From positions 93,909-157,908 of the forward strand of contig NZ_JALBWV010000014.1 in assembly GCF_022678645.1 (NCBI RefSeq): a DNA stretch of 64,000 nt. Direction: 5' to 3'. This DNA is from Saccharopolyspora soli. Its GTDB lineage: Bacteria; Actinomycetota; Actinomycetes; Mycobacteriales; Pseudonocardiaceae. Below, one piece after another: positions 53,876 to 62,024 of this stretch. The notes beneath the pieces are model-generated. The model saw nothing but the letters and a program-made list of their open reading frames with translations. It ran no database searches and was not told the origin of the DNA. Every line of letters starts with the position of its first letter. Positions within the stretch are counted from its first letter, which is position 1. The translations under genes were made by a program, and so were the position numbers.

Positions 53876-54910
53876 ATGACCTGGCGCGACCTGACCGACC
53901 CGAGGCTCGTGGCCCGGGGAGTCGACCACGAGGCCGGGCTGAAAGAGCCGATCTTCGAAAACCTCGAAATCCCCGAAAAGCTCGGCCCGGCAACGGTTCT
54001 CATCGACGACCACAAGATCAAGCGATACGCGTTCACCCAGGACGACTACTACCCGTGGCACTTCGGCGGGAGTCCCTTCGACGGCCGGATCGCCCACGCC
54101 GGTCTGCTGTCCAACGACCTCGTCCAGTTGTTCACCACGGTCTACGCCGCCAGCCAGACCGTCGGCCTGCACACCGAGGAGCAGCTCTGGTTCGACAGCC
54201 CGGCGCGCCTCGATGACGAGGTCACCCTCTCCGGCGCCTACGTCGAGTCCTACACCCGGCGCGGCTTGGACTACGTCGTCATGGAAGCCCAGGCCACCGG
54301 CCCCGGCGGGCGCAGCATCCTGCGCCACCGCGGGGTGGAGATCCTGCGCACCCAACCCGGCGACGTCGCGGGTCGCGGCCAGACCTCCGCGGCAGGCGGT
54401 TCTGGACGGGTCGACGGGAGCTACGACCAGACCGCGCCCACCGCCATCATCGGCACCCCCTCGCTGCGGTCCGGGGCGCCGCTGCCCGTCGTGCGCGTGA
54501 CCATCACCCAGGAACAGGCATCGGTCTTCTCCCGGTCGGGCGAGTACGTTCGCAACACCCACAACGATCTCGCCGTGGCACGCGCGGGCGGATTGCGCAT
54601 CCCCATCGTCCAGGGCCAGCAGCAGTGCGGTTTGGTGACTGGCATGCTCACCCGGTTCTTCGGGGCGGACTTCTTCACCAGCGGCTGGTTGCGGGTCAAG
54701 TTCGTCAACCCCGTCGAGGTCTTCGAACCACTTGAGGTCGGTGGTGCCGTCAAGACCGTCACACCGCTCGCCGACGACCGGATCGCCATCGATGTCGAGG
54801 TCTGGGTGCGTCGGGCCGACGGCGAGCTCACAACGGTCGGCTGGGCCCGCGCCACCACCCCGGCCAGCGGGGCGGTTCTCGCCCACGCACCCACTGCGGG
54901 CGGCGCTTGA
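53876..54910 (+). CDS. Double-hotdog MaoC/FAS1-type dehydratase 1
   Basis: 344 residues from ATG at 53876 with AAGGAGAGG upstream. The N-terminal hotdog holds FENLEIPEKLGPATVLIDDHKIKRYAFTQDDYYPWHFGG; the second hotdog begins PLPVVRVTITQEQASVFSRSGEYVRNTHNDLAVARAGGL, with the hydratase-like Asn-His-Asp (NTHND) position. These proteins hydrate or dehydrate enoyl-CoA esters. Homologues with this layout include mesaconyl-C4-CoA hydratase. It lies 54 bases after CoA-transferase 2 and is a paralogue of 55951-56880. Confidence 0.88.
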   Translation: MTWRDLTDPRLVARGVDHEAGLKEPIFENLEIPEKLGPATVLIDDHKIKRYAFTQDDYYPWHFGGSPFDGRIAHAGLLSNDLVQLFTTVYAASQTVGLHTEEQLWFDSPARLDDEVTLSGAYVESYTRRGLDYVVMEAQATGPGGRSILRHRGVEILRTQPGDVAGRGQTSAAGGSGRVDGSYDQTAPTAIIGTPSLRSGAPLPVVRVTITQEQASVFSRSGEYVRNTHNDLAVARAGGLRIPIVQGQQQCGLVTGMLTRFFGADFFTSGWLRVKFVNPVEVFEPLEVGGAVKTVTPLADDRIAIDVEVWVRRADGELTTVGWARATTPASGAVLAHAPTAGGA

Positions 54911-55012
54911 CCGGGCCTGCGGCAACCTCGGTCCGGATCGGCCAGCCGGGAGGTACCCTGGCACTGGCCGACCGTGCCGGTCATCCGACACGATTCCTAG
55001 GAGCATCCCGCC

Positions 55013-55726
55013 GTGGCCACGCGCCCGATGTACGAGGTCATCAGAGCTGATCTGGTCGAGCAGATCACCACCGGCGCGCTATCGTCCGAAACCCGCCTGC
55101 CCAGCGAGAAAGAACTCGCCGAGCAGTACAGCGTCAGCCGCATGACGGTCCGCCAGGCCCTCGACGCGCTGGAACGGGACCGGCTCGTGGTGCGCCGTCG
55201 AGGTTCCGGGACCTTCGTCGCCCCGCAGCGCGTCCGGTCCCGGCGGCTAAACCGGCTCGGGCCGTTCCGCGACGACGTCGCTGGCAATGTCGACGCCGTC
55301 ACCACCATCGAGCTCCGCCGCGAAGTGCTCAAACCACCAAGCGACATCGCGAAGGTCCTGGGCCTCGGCGCCTCCGATGAAGCCGTGCAGCTGGTCCGCC
55401 TGCGCACCGTCGACGACACCCCGGCGGCCGTGCAGGATTCCTGGATCCCTTGCGCGGTCGCGCCCGGACTAGTGCGGAGCAACCTCATCGACGGCTCGTT
55501 GTACCGCACCCTCGCCGAACGCTGCGGCGTAGCTGTGAGCTGGGCTGACCAGGAGATCACCGCCTCGCCCGCCACCAAGGAACTGGCGCGTTGGCTCGAT
55601 GTCAGGGTCAATGCCCCGCTCATCGAAGCCCACCGCACCACCCACGACGAAGCCGGTCGCACCGTCGAATACGCCTGCAGCTGGACACGGCCGGAGTTCC
55701 CGTTCGTCGTGCGCCTCGACGCTTGA
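55013..55726 (+). CDS. GntR-family regulator, HutC/UTRA type (acyl-CoA locus)
   Basis: 237 residues from GTG at 55013 with TAGGAG upstream. Winged helix: MYEVIRADLVEQITTGALSSETRLPSEKELAEQYSVSRMTVRQALDALERDRLVVRRRGSGTFV; UTRA domain: LRREVLKPPSDIAKVLGLGASDEAVQLVRLRTVDDTPAAVQDSWIP. It sits between the two MaoC-type genes. Three CTAG-N4-CTAG dyads at the locus promoters are its likely operators, making it the local repressor. Confidence 0.93.
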   Translation: MATRPMYEVIRADLVEQITTGALSSETRLPSEKELAEQYSVSRMTVRQALDALERDRLVVRRRGSGTFVAPQRVRSRRLNRLGPFRDDVAGNVDAVTTIELRREVLKPPSDIAKVLGLGASDEAVQLVRLRTVDDTPAAVQDSWIPCAVAPGLVRSNLIDGSLYRTLAERCGVAVSWADQEITASPATKELARWLDVRVNAPLIEAHRTTHDEAGRTVEYACSWTRPEFPFVVRLDA

Positions 55727-55863
55727 GGGGTGGGCCCCCCGCCTGTGCGGAGCCGCGGATCTGGGACTGCGCTTGGCAAATCCCGCTTGGCACGACTCGG
55801 CACGCCGGGAGTGACCAGGTCGTATCAGGTTTGACACCCGGCGGGGCCTGCCGCAGACTAAAT

Positions 55864-55879
55864 GTCTAGATATCTAGTC
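55864..55879. promoter_or_regulatory. GntR operator copy 3 (MaoC-like 2 promoter)
   Basis: GTCTAG-ATAT-CTAGTC, 27 bases after a perfect -35 box TTGACA (55831-55836), in the spacer before the second MaoC-type gene. Same half-sites and spacing as copies at 50673 and 50896. Confidence 0.75.
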
Positions 55880-55950
55880 AATCATCGCATCTGGTGCCGT
55901 GATCCGTGACGGCGTTCGGGCACCGACAACCATCGATGAGGAGGCCGGTA

Positions 55951-56880
55951 GTGCAGACCGCGAAGTGGTGGACGGGGACGAAGGAAGCCGTCTTCGAGAA
56001 CATCGAGATTCCGGAACGATTCGGCCCCTTCGAAGTTGTGGTCGACGAGCGGATGGTGAAGAACTACGCCTTCGCCCAGGACGACGCCAGCTGGCTGGTC
56101 GACGAGCACGGGCGGCCAGCCGCCCACCCGGCCGTGCTGTCGAACGAGCTCCTCTTCCTCTTCTACTCGGTCTACGACGGGAACACCGCCCAGGGGTTGC
56201 ACACCCATGAGGACCTCTCCTTTCACTCGCTCATCCGAATCGGCGAGAAGGTGACGCTGAGCGGTCAGTACGTGGCGACCTTCACGCGCCGCGGGAAGGG
56301 CTACGTCGTGATGGAAGCGGAGGCGCGGGGTGACGACGGCCGCCTGCTCATCCGGCACCGCGGCACCGAGATCATGCGGGTGCGGGCGGCGGATGTGGTG
56401 GGCCGCGCCACGGCTTCGCGGCCATCGCGGGTCGTCACGGGCGAGCAGCTGGACGTCGAGCCCGCGTCGAAGGCGTCGTTCGACCTCGCCGAGCGCACTC
56501 CCATCGTCCCGGTGACCAAGCAGATCTCCCAGGAGCAGATGTACGTGTTCTCCTGGGGCGGGCGCGGATTCTCCAACATCCACACCGATTTGGCTGGTGC
56601 GCGGCGTTCCGGGATGGATCGCACCGTCGCGCAGGCCATGCAGCAGGTCGGTTACCTCGCCCAGATGCTGACCGCCTTCCACGGTGCTGCCTGGATCACC
56701 GACGGCCACCTGTCGGTGAAGTTCGTCCACCCCTTCTACGTAGAAGACGAGGTGACGGCCCAGGGCGCCGTCCTGGGTTCCGTTGACCACGAGGGACGGC
56801 GTCATCTGGAAAGCGAGGTGTGGGTGGAGAACCAGCACGGTGAGAAGACCGCAGTGGGCTGGGCCCACGCCCCGGCCTAG
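55951..56880 (+). CDS. Double-hotdog MaoC/FAS1-type dehydratase 2
   Basis: 309 residues from GTG at 55951, chosen because GAGGAGG lies six bases upstream; starts at 55906 and 55936 are possible but lack this. First hotdog: FENIEIPERFGPFEVVVDERMVKNYAFAQDD. Second: PIVPVTKQISQEQMYVFSWGGRGFSNIHTDLAGARRSGM, with NIHTD at the active-site position. Paralogue of 53876-54910, with its own promoter and operator. Both probably act on CoA esters made by the nearby CoA-transferases. Confidence 0.87.
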   Translation: MQTAKWWTGTKEAVFENIEIPERFGPFEVVVDERMVKNYAFAQDDASWLVDEHGRPAAHPAVLSNELLFLFYSVYDGNTAQGLHTHEDLSFHSLIRIGEKVTLSGQYVATFTRRGKGYVVMEAEARGDDGRLLIRHRGTEIMRVRAADVVGRATASRPSRVVTGEQLDVEPASKASFDLAERTPIVPVTKQISQEQMYVFSWGGRGFSNIHTDLAGARRSGMDRTVAQAMQQVGYLAQMLTAFHGAAWITDGHLSVKFVHPFYVEDEVTAQGAVLGSVDHEGRRHLESEVWVENQHGEKTAVGWAHAPA

Positions 56881-56910
56881 CTTGGCGCCGGGGTGCTGTT
56901 CGTCGTTGTG

Positions 56911-57225
56911 CTAGCTCTGATCGGGTGCTGGCTCCGGGCGGGTTTTCAACAGCCCTGACTGGGCGGCCCGATCGAGGAACTCGTTGTAGGTGACGTAACC
57001 GTCGCCGTCCTTGTCGAGCTGCTGCATGAGGGTTTCGACGGTCTGCTCGATCTTGTCAGCGACTTCCCGCACCAGGTCCTCGGCCCCACCGTGCTGGGAA
57101 AGCTCGTTGAGGTACTTCAGCAGCAACGCCGTGATCTCATTGCGGTCGAGCACCCCGTTGGAATCGACGTCGGACGATGCGAAGAAGCTCCTGGGATCGA
57201 ATTCGTACTTTGCCTCATCTGTCAT
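56911..57225 (-). CDS. EF-hand calcium-binding protein
   Basis: 104 residues from ATG at 57225 with GGAGGAA upstream. Two canonical EF loops: DVDSNGVLDRNE (about residues 19-30) and DKDGDGYVTYNE (about 71-82), joined by a long helix (VREVADKIEQTVETLMQQL). No signal peptide. It resembles calerythrin-like proteins first found in Saccharopolyspora but is half their length with only two loops. Probably a Ca2+ buffer or sensor. It is convergent with the MaoC-like 2 gene. Confidence 0.9.
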   Translation of the reverse strand: MTDEAKYEFDPRSFFASSDVDSNGVLDRNEITALLLKYLNELSQHGGAEDLVREVADKIEQTVETLMQQLDKDGDGYVTYNEFLDRAAQSGLLKTRPEPAPDQS

Positions 57226-57398
57226 TCTGGTTCCTCCGGGGCGACCGTCGGGACCGGATGGAACCCTCACTCGCAGGCTCCAGGCGGTCGAACACGCGCG
57301 TGAGCCTAGGGCCCAGCCGTCGCCGCCGAGCGGTGAAGCCCGAAATCCGCGCCGCGAGCGGCTTCGAAACCTGCCTTATTTGTTGGGAATATCCGAAT

Positions 57399-57941
57399 TC
57401 AGCCGGGTTGGGCGGCGAGGACTTCATCGCAGAACTGCACGCAACCGTCGCAAATGCGCGCATCGGGACCGGCGACGAGCCGACGGACCTGGCTGCCGGG
57501 CTTGTCGCAGAACGAACAGGTTAGTGCGCTGGCCTGGGACTGCGGGGCGAGTGGTGTGCGTGGCGCGGCGACCTCGTCGGCCCCGTGGACGGCCTGGCGG
57601 GCTAGGGCGACGCAGCTGTCGCAGATGAACACGCCGGGGCCAGCGATGAGCTTGCCGACCGCGCTCTTGGGGGCCTCGCAGAAGGTGCATGCCATGTCGG
57701 CGCTGCTTTCCTGGCGAGGTTTCCAGCCCGCGGTGCCGCCGGAGGCTTCGACGATCTGATGCACGCGTTGGTGGCTGATCTCCAGGGCCTCGGCGATCTC
57801 CCGCATGGAAGCGCCGGTCAGATGCAGCCGCCGGACGGCCTGGTGGTAGTCGCTCTTGGCGAGTTCGGCGAGTTCCCGCGAAGCTGCCCAACGGGCACCG
57901 GCGTCACGCGCCCGGCGCAGCAACCGCTCATCAATGACCAC
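57399..57941 (-). CDS. HTH protein with two ClpX-type C4 zinc fingers
   Basis: 180 residues from GTG at 57941. Residues about 30-66 form a helix-turn-helix (YHQAVRRLHLTGASMREIAEALEISHQRVHQIV). Then come two copies of the ClpX C4 zinc ribbon: C85, C88, C107, C110 and C142, C145, C164, C167, both CxxC-N18-CxxC with the family's GPGVFICDSC/GPDARICDGC ends. In ClpX this domain recognises adaptors and substrates; here there is no ATPase. TATGCT at 57952-57947 places the transcript start at the GTG, so the mRNA may be leaderless. The function is unknown. Confidence 0.85.
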   Translation of the reverse strand: MVIDERLLRRARDAGARWAASRELAELAKSDYHQAVRRLHLTGASMREIAEALEISHQRVHQIVEASGGTAGWKPRQESSADMACTFCEAPKSAVGKLIAGPGVFICDSCVALARQAVHGADEVAAPRTPLAPQSQASALTCSFCDKPGSQVRRLVAGPDARICDGCVQFCDEVLAAQPG

Positions 57942-58024
57942 GCGTCTAGCATAACTAGACACCGACGCGCGGGAAAGACGCACGACATGAAAGAGACTGC
58001 ACCGCAACAGGAGGAGGCGAGCCA

Positions 58025-58510
58025 GTGACCCGCCAACCAGCCGGATGCGCCAGTTCGAGGAGCTTCATCATCGTGTCCGGCCTGCCGGGCAGCGGGAAGA
58101 GCACGTTGTCGACTGCTCTGGGAGATGGGCTCGCGATGCCGGTGATCAGCAAGGACGTCATCCTTGAGGCCTTGTTCGATTCCCTTGGTGTGGGTGATCA
58201 TGCTTGGCGGCATCGATTGAGTCGATCTGCCGACGAGATCTTGCTCGCTGTGGCGGCGAGTGCGAACCGTGCTGTGCTGGACAACTGGTGGCACCACGAC
58301 TCGGCACCTGATCGGCTGCGCCAGCTCAACGCGAGGCTCATCGAGGTCTACTGCGATTGCGACGTCGAAGTCGCTTGTGCGCGCTTCCGGGCGCGAGTCG
58401 ACCGCATTCGCAAGACATTCCCGGGCCCGCTCCGACTCGGCGGCCCCTTGTTCGTTGTCGACACGACCAGCACTGTCGACATCAGCTCGCTGCTCGGCGA
58501 AATCAGATGA
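58025..58510 (+). CDS. AAA/P-loop kinase, zeta-toxin or phosphotransferase-like
   Basis: 161 residues from GTG at 58025 with AGGAGG upstream. N-terminal Walker A IIVSGLPGSGKSTLSTAL; the second segment VISKDVILEALF matches the substrate Asp region of the gluconate kinase/zeta/CPT-like P-loop kinases. LDNWWHHDS and VYCDCDVEVACARFRARV complete the fold. No antitoxin gene is next to it, so a toxin role is not indicated. Probably a small-molecule kinase. Confidence 0.85.
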   Translation: MTRQPAGCASSRSFIIVSGLPGSGKSTLSTALGDGLAMPVISKDVILEALFDSLGVGDHAWRHRLSRSADEILLAVAASANRAVLDNWWHHDSAPDRLRQLNARLIEVYCDCDVEVACARFRARVDRIRKTFPGPLRLGGPLFVVDTTSTVDISSLLGEIR

Positions 58511-58926
58511 GGTTTTCCCCGCAGCGAGCAGCGAAGTCGATCGAGCAGCGTGGTTTCCGAGAACTCGTCGGGATGCTGCCCACGCAGCCGTGGGAAGCGG
58601 CGACGCAGCGCTGCGGTGATTTCGAAGGCGCCCCCCACCGTGGTGCCGGGCACGATGACGAACGAGATCCGGTCGGGATCGAGGTGATCGAGTCCGGCCA
58701 CGTCGGCGCTTGATTCGACTGGCACGGTGTCTCGGGTCCGCAGTCGTGCGGGTCGATCTTCAAAGAACTCCAGTGGTTTCCAGTCAATTGGATCAATCCG
58801 AGGCGGAAGCGGCGAACATTCCGCACGGATTAAACCAGTTCCGATCTGATCGTGTCCACAGTGGAGTGTATGGCGGATCGGGTCTGGATATGGGCGAGGT
58901 AGGCACCGAGGGTCGGGGTGAAGGCG
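58511..58926. other. Spacer with a possible transposase remnant
   Basis: On the minus strand, 58728-58640 reads PVESSADVAGLDHLDPDRISFVIV, which resembles the C-terminal DPDRISF region of IS4-type actinobacterial transposases, but no catalytic residues or inverted repeats are present. The frame continues (TAALRRRFPRLRGQHPDEF) with coding-like third bases and then loses character. No complete gene is supported. Confidence 0.35.
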
Positions 58927-59184
58927 TCAGGCCGGGGTCCGCACGTCCTGCTTTCGCCCGACGAGGAACCACAGGAGCGGGCCGAGGAACGGCGCGCAGA
59001 AGGCGAAGATGATCCAGACCACCTTCATTCCGAAGCTCTGGCTGCTGCCCAGGATGCTGATCAGTGCGCCGACGAAGAAGACGACGTAGGCCAGGACGGC
59101 AAGACCGGTCACGGCGATGACCCCCAGCCCCCAGGCGGACTCGGTGCCCGGGGCGACGACGGTGGCTGCGAACGGGAAGTTCAT
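58927..59184 (-). CDS. PLDc_N-domain small membrane protein
   Basis: 85 residues from ATG at 59184. Two membrane helices: VIAVTGLAVLAYVVFFVGALISIL and VVWIIFAFCAPFLGPLLWFLVGRK. The second, ending in GPLLWFLVGRK, is the signature of the PLDc_N family (Pfam PF13396), the membrane part of cardiolipin-synthase-like enzymes that also occurs alone. No catalytic HKD domain is present. The role is unknown. Confidence 0.9.
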   Translation of the reverse strand: MNFPFAATVVAPGTESAWGLGVIAVTGLAVLAYVVFFVGALISILGSSQSFGMKVVWIIFAFCAPFLGPLLWFLVGRKQDVRTPA

Positions 59185-59616
59185 CGGAGCATTCCTTTGC
59201 GGTAGAAGTGGAAGTTCGCCTTTCGACGTTGATCAGTCTTGCGGTGGTGCGGGTCAGCGCACATCAGCTCAGCAGTTCGTCTTGGGGTATCCCGGAGTCG
59301 TAGTTCCGTCAGCCTGGAGGCTGAGCCGATGGGCCGGACCGTGATCTCAGGGGCTGACCTCCGACACCACGAGCTCGCGCGCCAGCAATGCCGGCACGTC
59401 GGGGCGGATGTCCAAGTCGGCTGGGGCAGCGACATTTGTCGTAGCCAACCTGTGACGCAAGCAGCTGTGATCGCGAGCGCGACATGTGCGACGGTCGTCG
59501 CCAGGCGGTGTGGCGCGGTGCGCTGGACCTGCGCGTCCGGATCGAGGTCTCCGCCGGATGTGTGCCTGGTGCCGTTCGACACCGGTGGTGGTCTGCAGAG
59601 AGGTGGACACGGTCGA
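59185..59616. other. 432-base stretch without a supportable gene
   Basis: Lies between the PLDc_N gene and the esterase. Both strands have open frames, but none has a family pattern. A minus-strand end (LDIRPDVPALLARELVVSEVSP) looks protein-like and could be the tail of a decayed gene. The esterase promoter should lie in the last 200 bases. Confidence 0.4.
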
Positions 59617-61215
59617 ATGCGGTCACATCGACGTTTCCGGTTTCCCAGGCGCAGTGCGGTGGCGTTCGTCGCGGCGTTGGCCGCCAGCCTGGTCGTCGTC
59701 TCGGCCTCGGGTGGCAGTGCCGCCGAACGCGAGGCGTCCTACCCACCAACCAAGTCCTGCGGCAGCTTGATGGGGTTGTCCCTGCCGCGCACCACGGTCG
59801 ACTCGGCGGTGGAGGATCCGGGGGATGCGACCACACCGCCCTCCTGCCGAGTCACGTTGACTGTCGCCGATCCGGTCGATCAGGGCGCGGTCACGGTGTG
59901 GGTCTACCTCCCGACTCGGACTTGGAACGGGAGGTTCCAGGGCGTCGGGGGCGGCGGTTTCCTCGGCGGCGACCCCGCGCGGTTGATCGATCCGCTGCGA
60001 GCCGGGTATGCGGCCGCGGCAACCGACACCGGCCACGTGGGCAATTCCGCGGAGTTCGCGTTGGACCAGCACGGCCGCCTCAACTGGCCGGGCATCGAGG
60101 ACTTCGGGCACGAGGGCATCCAGGACATGACGACCGCGGGCAAAGCGGTCGTCGCCGCGTACTACGGACGGCACCCGGCCTACTCGTACTTCAACGGCTG
60201 CTCGACGGGAGGTCGGCAGGGGGTGATGGAGGCGCAGCGCCATCCCGACGAGTACGACGGGATCCTCGCGGGCGCGCCAGTGATCAACTTCCCGGAGATG
60301 CAGACCGGCCAGCTGTGGGGGCAGATCGTGATGCTGGAGCAGCAGAACCCGGTCGCGCCCTGCAAGTTCGAGGCAGCGGTCACGGCGATGGTCGACGCGT
60401 GCGACACCGTGGGTGACGGGGTGCGCGACGGTGTCATCGGCGAGCCGCTCGCCTGCGATTTCGACCCCGCCGCGCTCATCGGCCGGGAGACGCCGTGCGG
60501 CCCGATCACCGCGGCTGACGTGGACGTCATGCGCAAGATCGGCGAAGGCCCCAGGCGCGCCGACGGTGGTTTCCTCTGGTACGGACTAGCGCCCGGTGCG
60601 CCGTTCGCGGGCCTGAACGACACCGTCGAGGTGGATGGTCGGCTCGTGGGCAAACCGTTCGAATACGACCTGTGGTGGTTCAGCCTCTTCCTCGCCCAGG
60701 ATCGGTCCTTCGACTGGACCAGCCTGACCTACCGCTCGTTCGAGGCGTTCTTCGACCAGGCGGACCAGATGTACTCCGACGTGCTCGGCGCCGACGCCCC
60801 GGACCTGTCGGCCTTCCAGGAGGCTGGCGGGAAAATGCTGCTGTGGCACGGGAAGGCCGACTTCGGCGTGCCCTTCCAGGGCACGGTCGACTACTACGAG
60901 CGGGTGCAGGACCGGCTCGGCTCGGGTCGGACCCAACAGTTCCTGCGGCTGTTCCTGGCACCGGGTGTCGGTCACTGCGGAGGTGGTGCTGGTCCCGCGC
61001 CAGCTGATCCGTTGGGCGCGCTGGTCAAGTGGGTGGAAGGCGGCAAGGCACCACGGACGCTGGAGGCCTCTCGGGTCGACGACGGGCAGGTCACGCAGAC
61101 CCGCCCGATCTGCATGTACCCGTTCGTGGCCCGGTGGACCGGGTGGGGCGACGCGAACGACGAGTCCGCCTACCGCTGCGTGCCGGGCACGCGCTTGGAA
61201 CGTCCGCGGGCATAG
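59617..61215 (+). CDS. Secreted tannase/feruloyl-esterase-family hydrolase
   Basis: 532 residues from ATG at 59617. Signal peptide with basic start (RSHRRFRFPRRSAVAFVAALAASLVVV). Catalytic Ser S196 in FNGCSTGGRQG, Asp in HGKADFGVPFQG, and His in APGVGHCGGG. Ser and His are each next to a Cys (CS and HC), the CS-D-HC motif of tannases and feruloyl esterases in which a disulfide joins the two. Substrates are phenolic esters of plant origin. It is the only clearly secreted hydrolase in the window and could supply aromatic acids. Confidence 0.92.
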   Translation: MRSHRRFRFPRRSAVAFVAALAASLVVVSASGGSAAEREASYPPTKSCGSLMGLSLPRTTVDSAVEDPGDATTPPSCRVTLTVADPVDQGAVTVWVYLPTRTWNGRFQGVGGGGFLGGDPARLIDPLRAGYAAAATDTGHVGNSAEFALDQHGRLNWPGIEDFGHEGIQDMTTAGKAVVAAYYGRHPAYSYFNGCSTGGRQGVMEAQRHPDEYDGILAGAPVINFPEMQTGQLWGQIVMLEQQNPVAPCKFEAAVTAMVDACDTVGDGVRDGVIGEPLACDFDPAALIGRETPCGPITAADVDVMRKIGEGPRRADGGFLWYGLAPGAPFAGLNDTVEVDGRLVGKPFEYDLWWFSLFLAQDRSFDWTSLTYRSFEAFFDQADQMYSDVLGADAPDLSAFQEAGGKMLLWHGKADFGVPFQGTVDYYERVQDRLGSGRTQQFLRLFLAPGVGHCGGGAGPAPADPLGALVKWVEGGKAPRTLEASRVDDGQVTQTRPICMYPFVARWTGWGDANDESAYRCVPGTRLERPRA

Positions 61216-61271
61216 GCGACCAGCCGATTTCCCGGCCGACGTCCCAGTTCGTCGGCCGGGTCCGGCGTGCC

Positions 61272-61379
61272 TCACCTGTAGTCGTTCTCCTTGAGCTGGA
61301 CCAGGTAGGCGCGCCGTTCGGTGATCTTGTGGTCGTCGTCGAAGACGAAGACCTCGCCCGCCACCACCCGCATCAATTC
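61272..61379 (-). pseudogene. C-terminal remnant of an NTF2/SnoaL-like protein
   Basis: The minus strand reads RVVAGEVFVFDDDHKITERRAYLVQLKENDYR and stop, a typical last strand-turn-strand of NTF2-like proteins. Upstream the similarity ends abruptly at about 61380, where an unrelated transporter fragment begins on the other strand. Gene remnant. Confidence 0.6.
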
Positions 61380-61394
61380 CCCTGTTCCCCTCTC

Positions 61395-61934
61395 TTCGTG
61401 CGCGCCTGCTGCGCGCCGCAACGCCGCTGGGCTCCGACTTCGTCCGGTTGTGGTGGGCATCGGCGGTCACCAACACCGGCGACGGTGCCCTGCTGGCGGC
61501 TGGCCCACTACTGGTCGCGTCGATCAGCAGCGATCCCACGGCAGTCGCCGGTGGTTTCGCCGCCCAGCAACTGCCGTGGTTGCTGTTCGCGCTGACCTCT
61601 GATCGTGGAGGCTCTGACCTACGCGGTGCTGGCGCTGACCACCAATCCCTGGATCGCTGGCGCGACGATGGTGCTGTTCGGCGTCCACGGCGTGGTGTGG
61701 GGATCGGCGGCGGCCACGGTGCGCCAGCGCGTCACGTCTGCGCATCTGCTGGGCAGGGTCACCGGCACCTACCGCCTCGCCGACCTCGGCGGAGCAGCAC
61801 TCGGAGCCCTCCTCGGCGGCCTGCTGGCGAGCACCTTCGGCCTGCTCACACCTTTCTGGATCGCCTGCGCCGCAGTGGGAGTCCTCGCGATCCTCGGGTG
61901 GAAGCAGCTGCGGCACACAGCACCAGCGCTGTGA
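61395..61934 (+). pseudogene. MFS transporter with internal deletion and frameshift
   Basis: The N-terminal piece (to about 61600) reads GSDFVRLWWASAVTNTGDGALLAAGPLLVASI...AAQQLPWLLFALTS, the first helices of an MFS exporter. The C-terminal piece (61605-61934, other frame) reads EALTYAVLALTTNPWIAGATMVLF...LLGRVTGTYRLADLGGAALGALLGG, the last helices. About 250-300 residues in between are missing, and the frame changes at the joint. No normal start codon is seen. Confidence 0.75.
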
Positions 61935-62024
61935 GCATCGGAACCGCCTGCCAAACCCGAATTCGCGCAAAGCAGACCCCCCACCACCTGATCGCGTGAG
62001 TGGCGCACGCCAGAATCCGATCCC

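Noticed and set aside
57944..57960. GTCTAG-CATAA-CTAGAC as a fourth GntR operator
   Set aside because: The centre is five bases, not four, and the dyad coincides with the -10 region of the zinc-finger gene, which has no link to the acyl-CoA locus.
58025..58510. Zeta toxin of a toxin-antitoxin pair
   Set aside because: No epsilon-like or other small antitoxin gene is adjacent; the upstream gene is on the opposite strand and is a zinc-finger protein.
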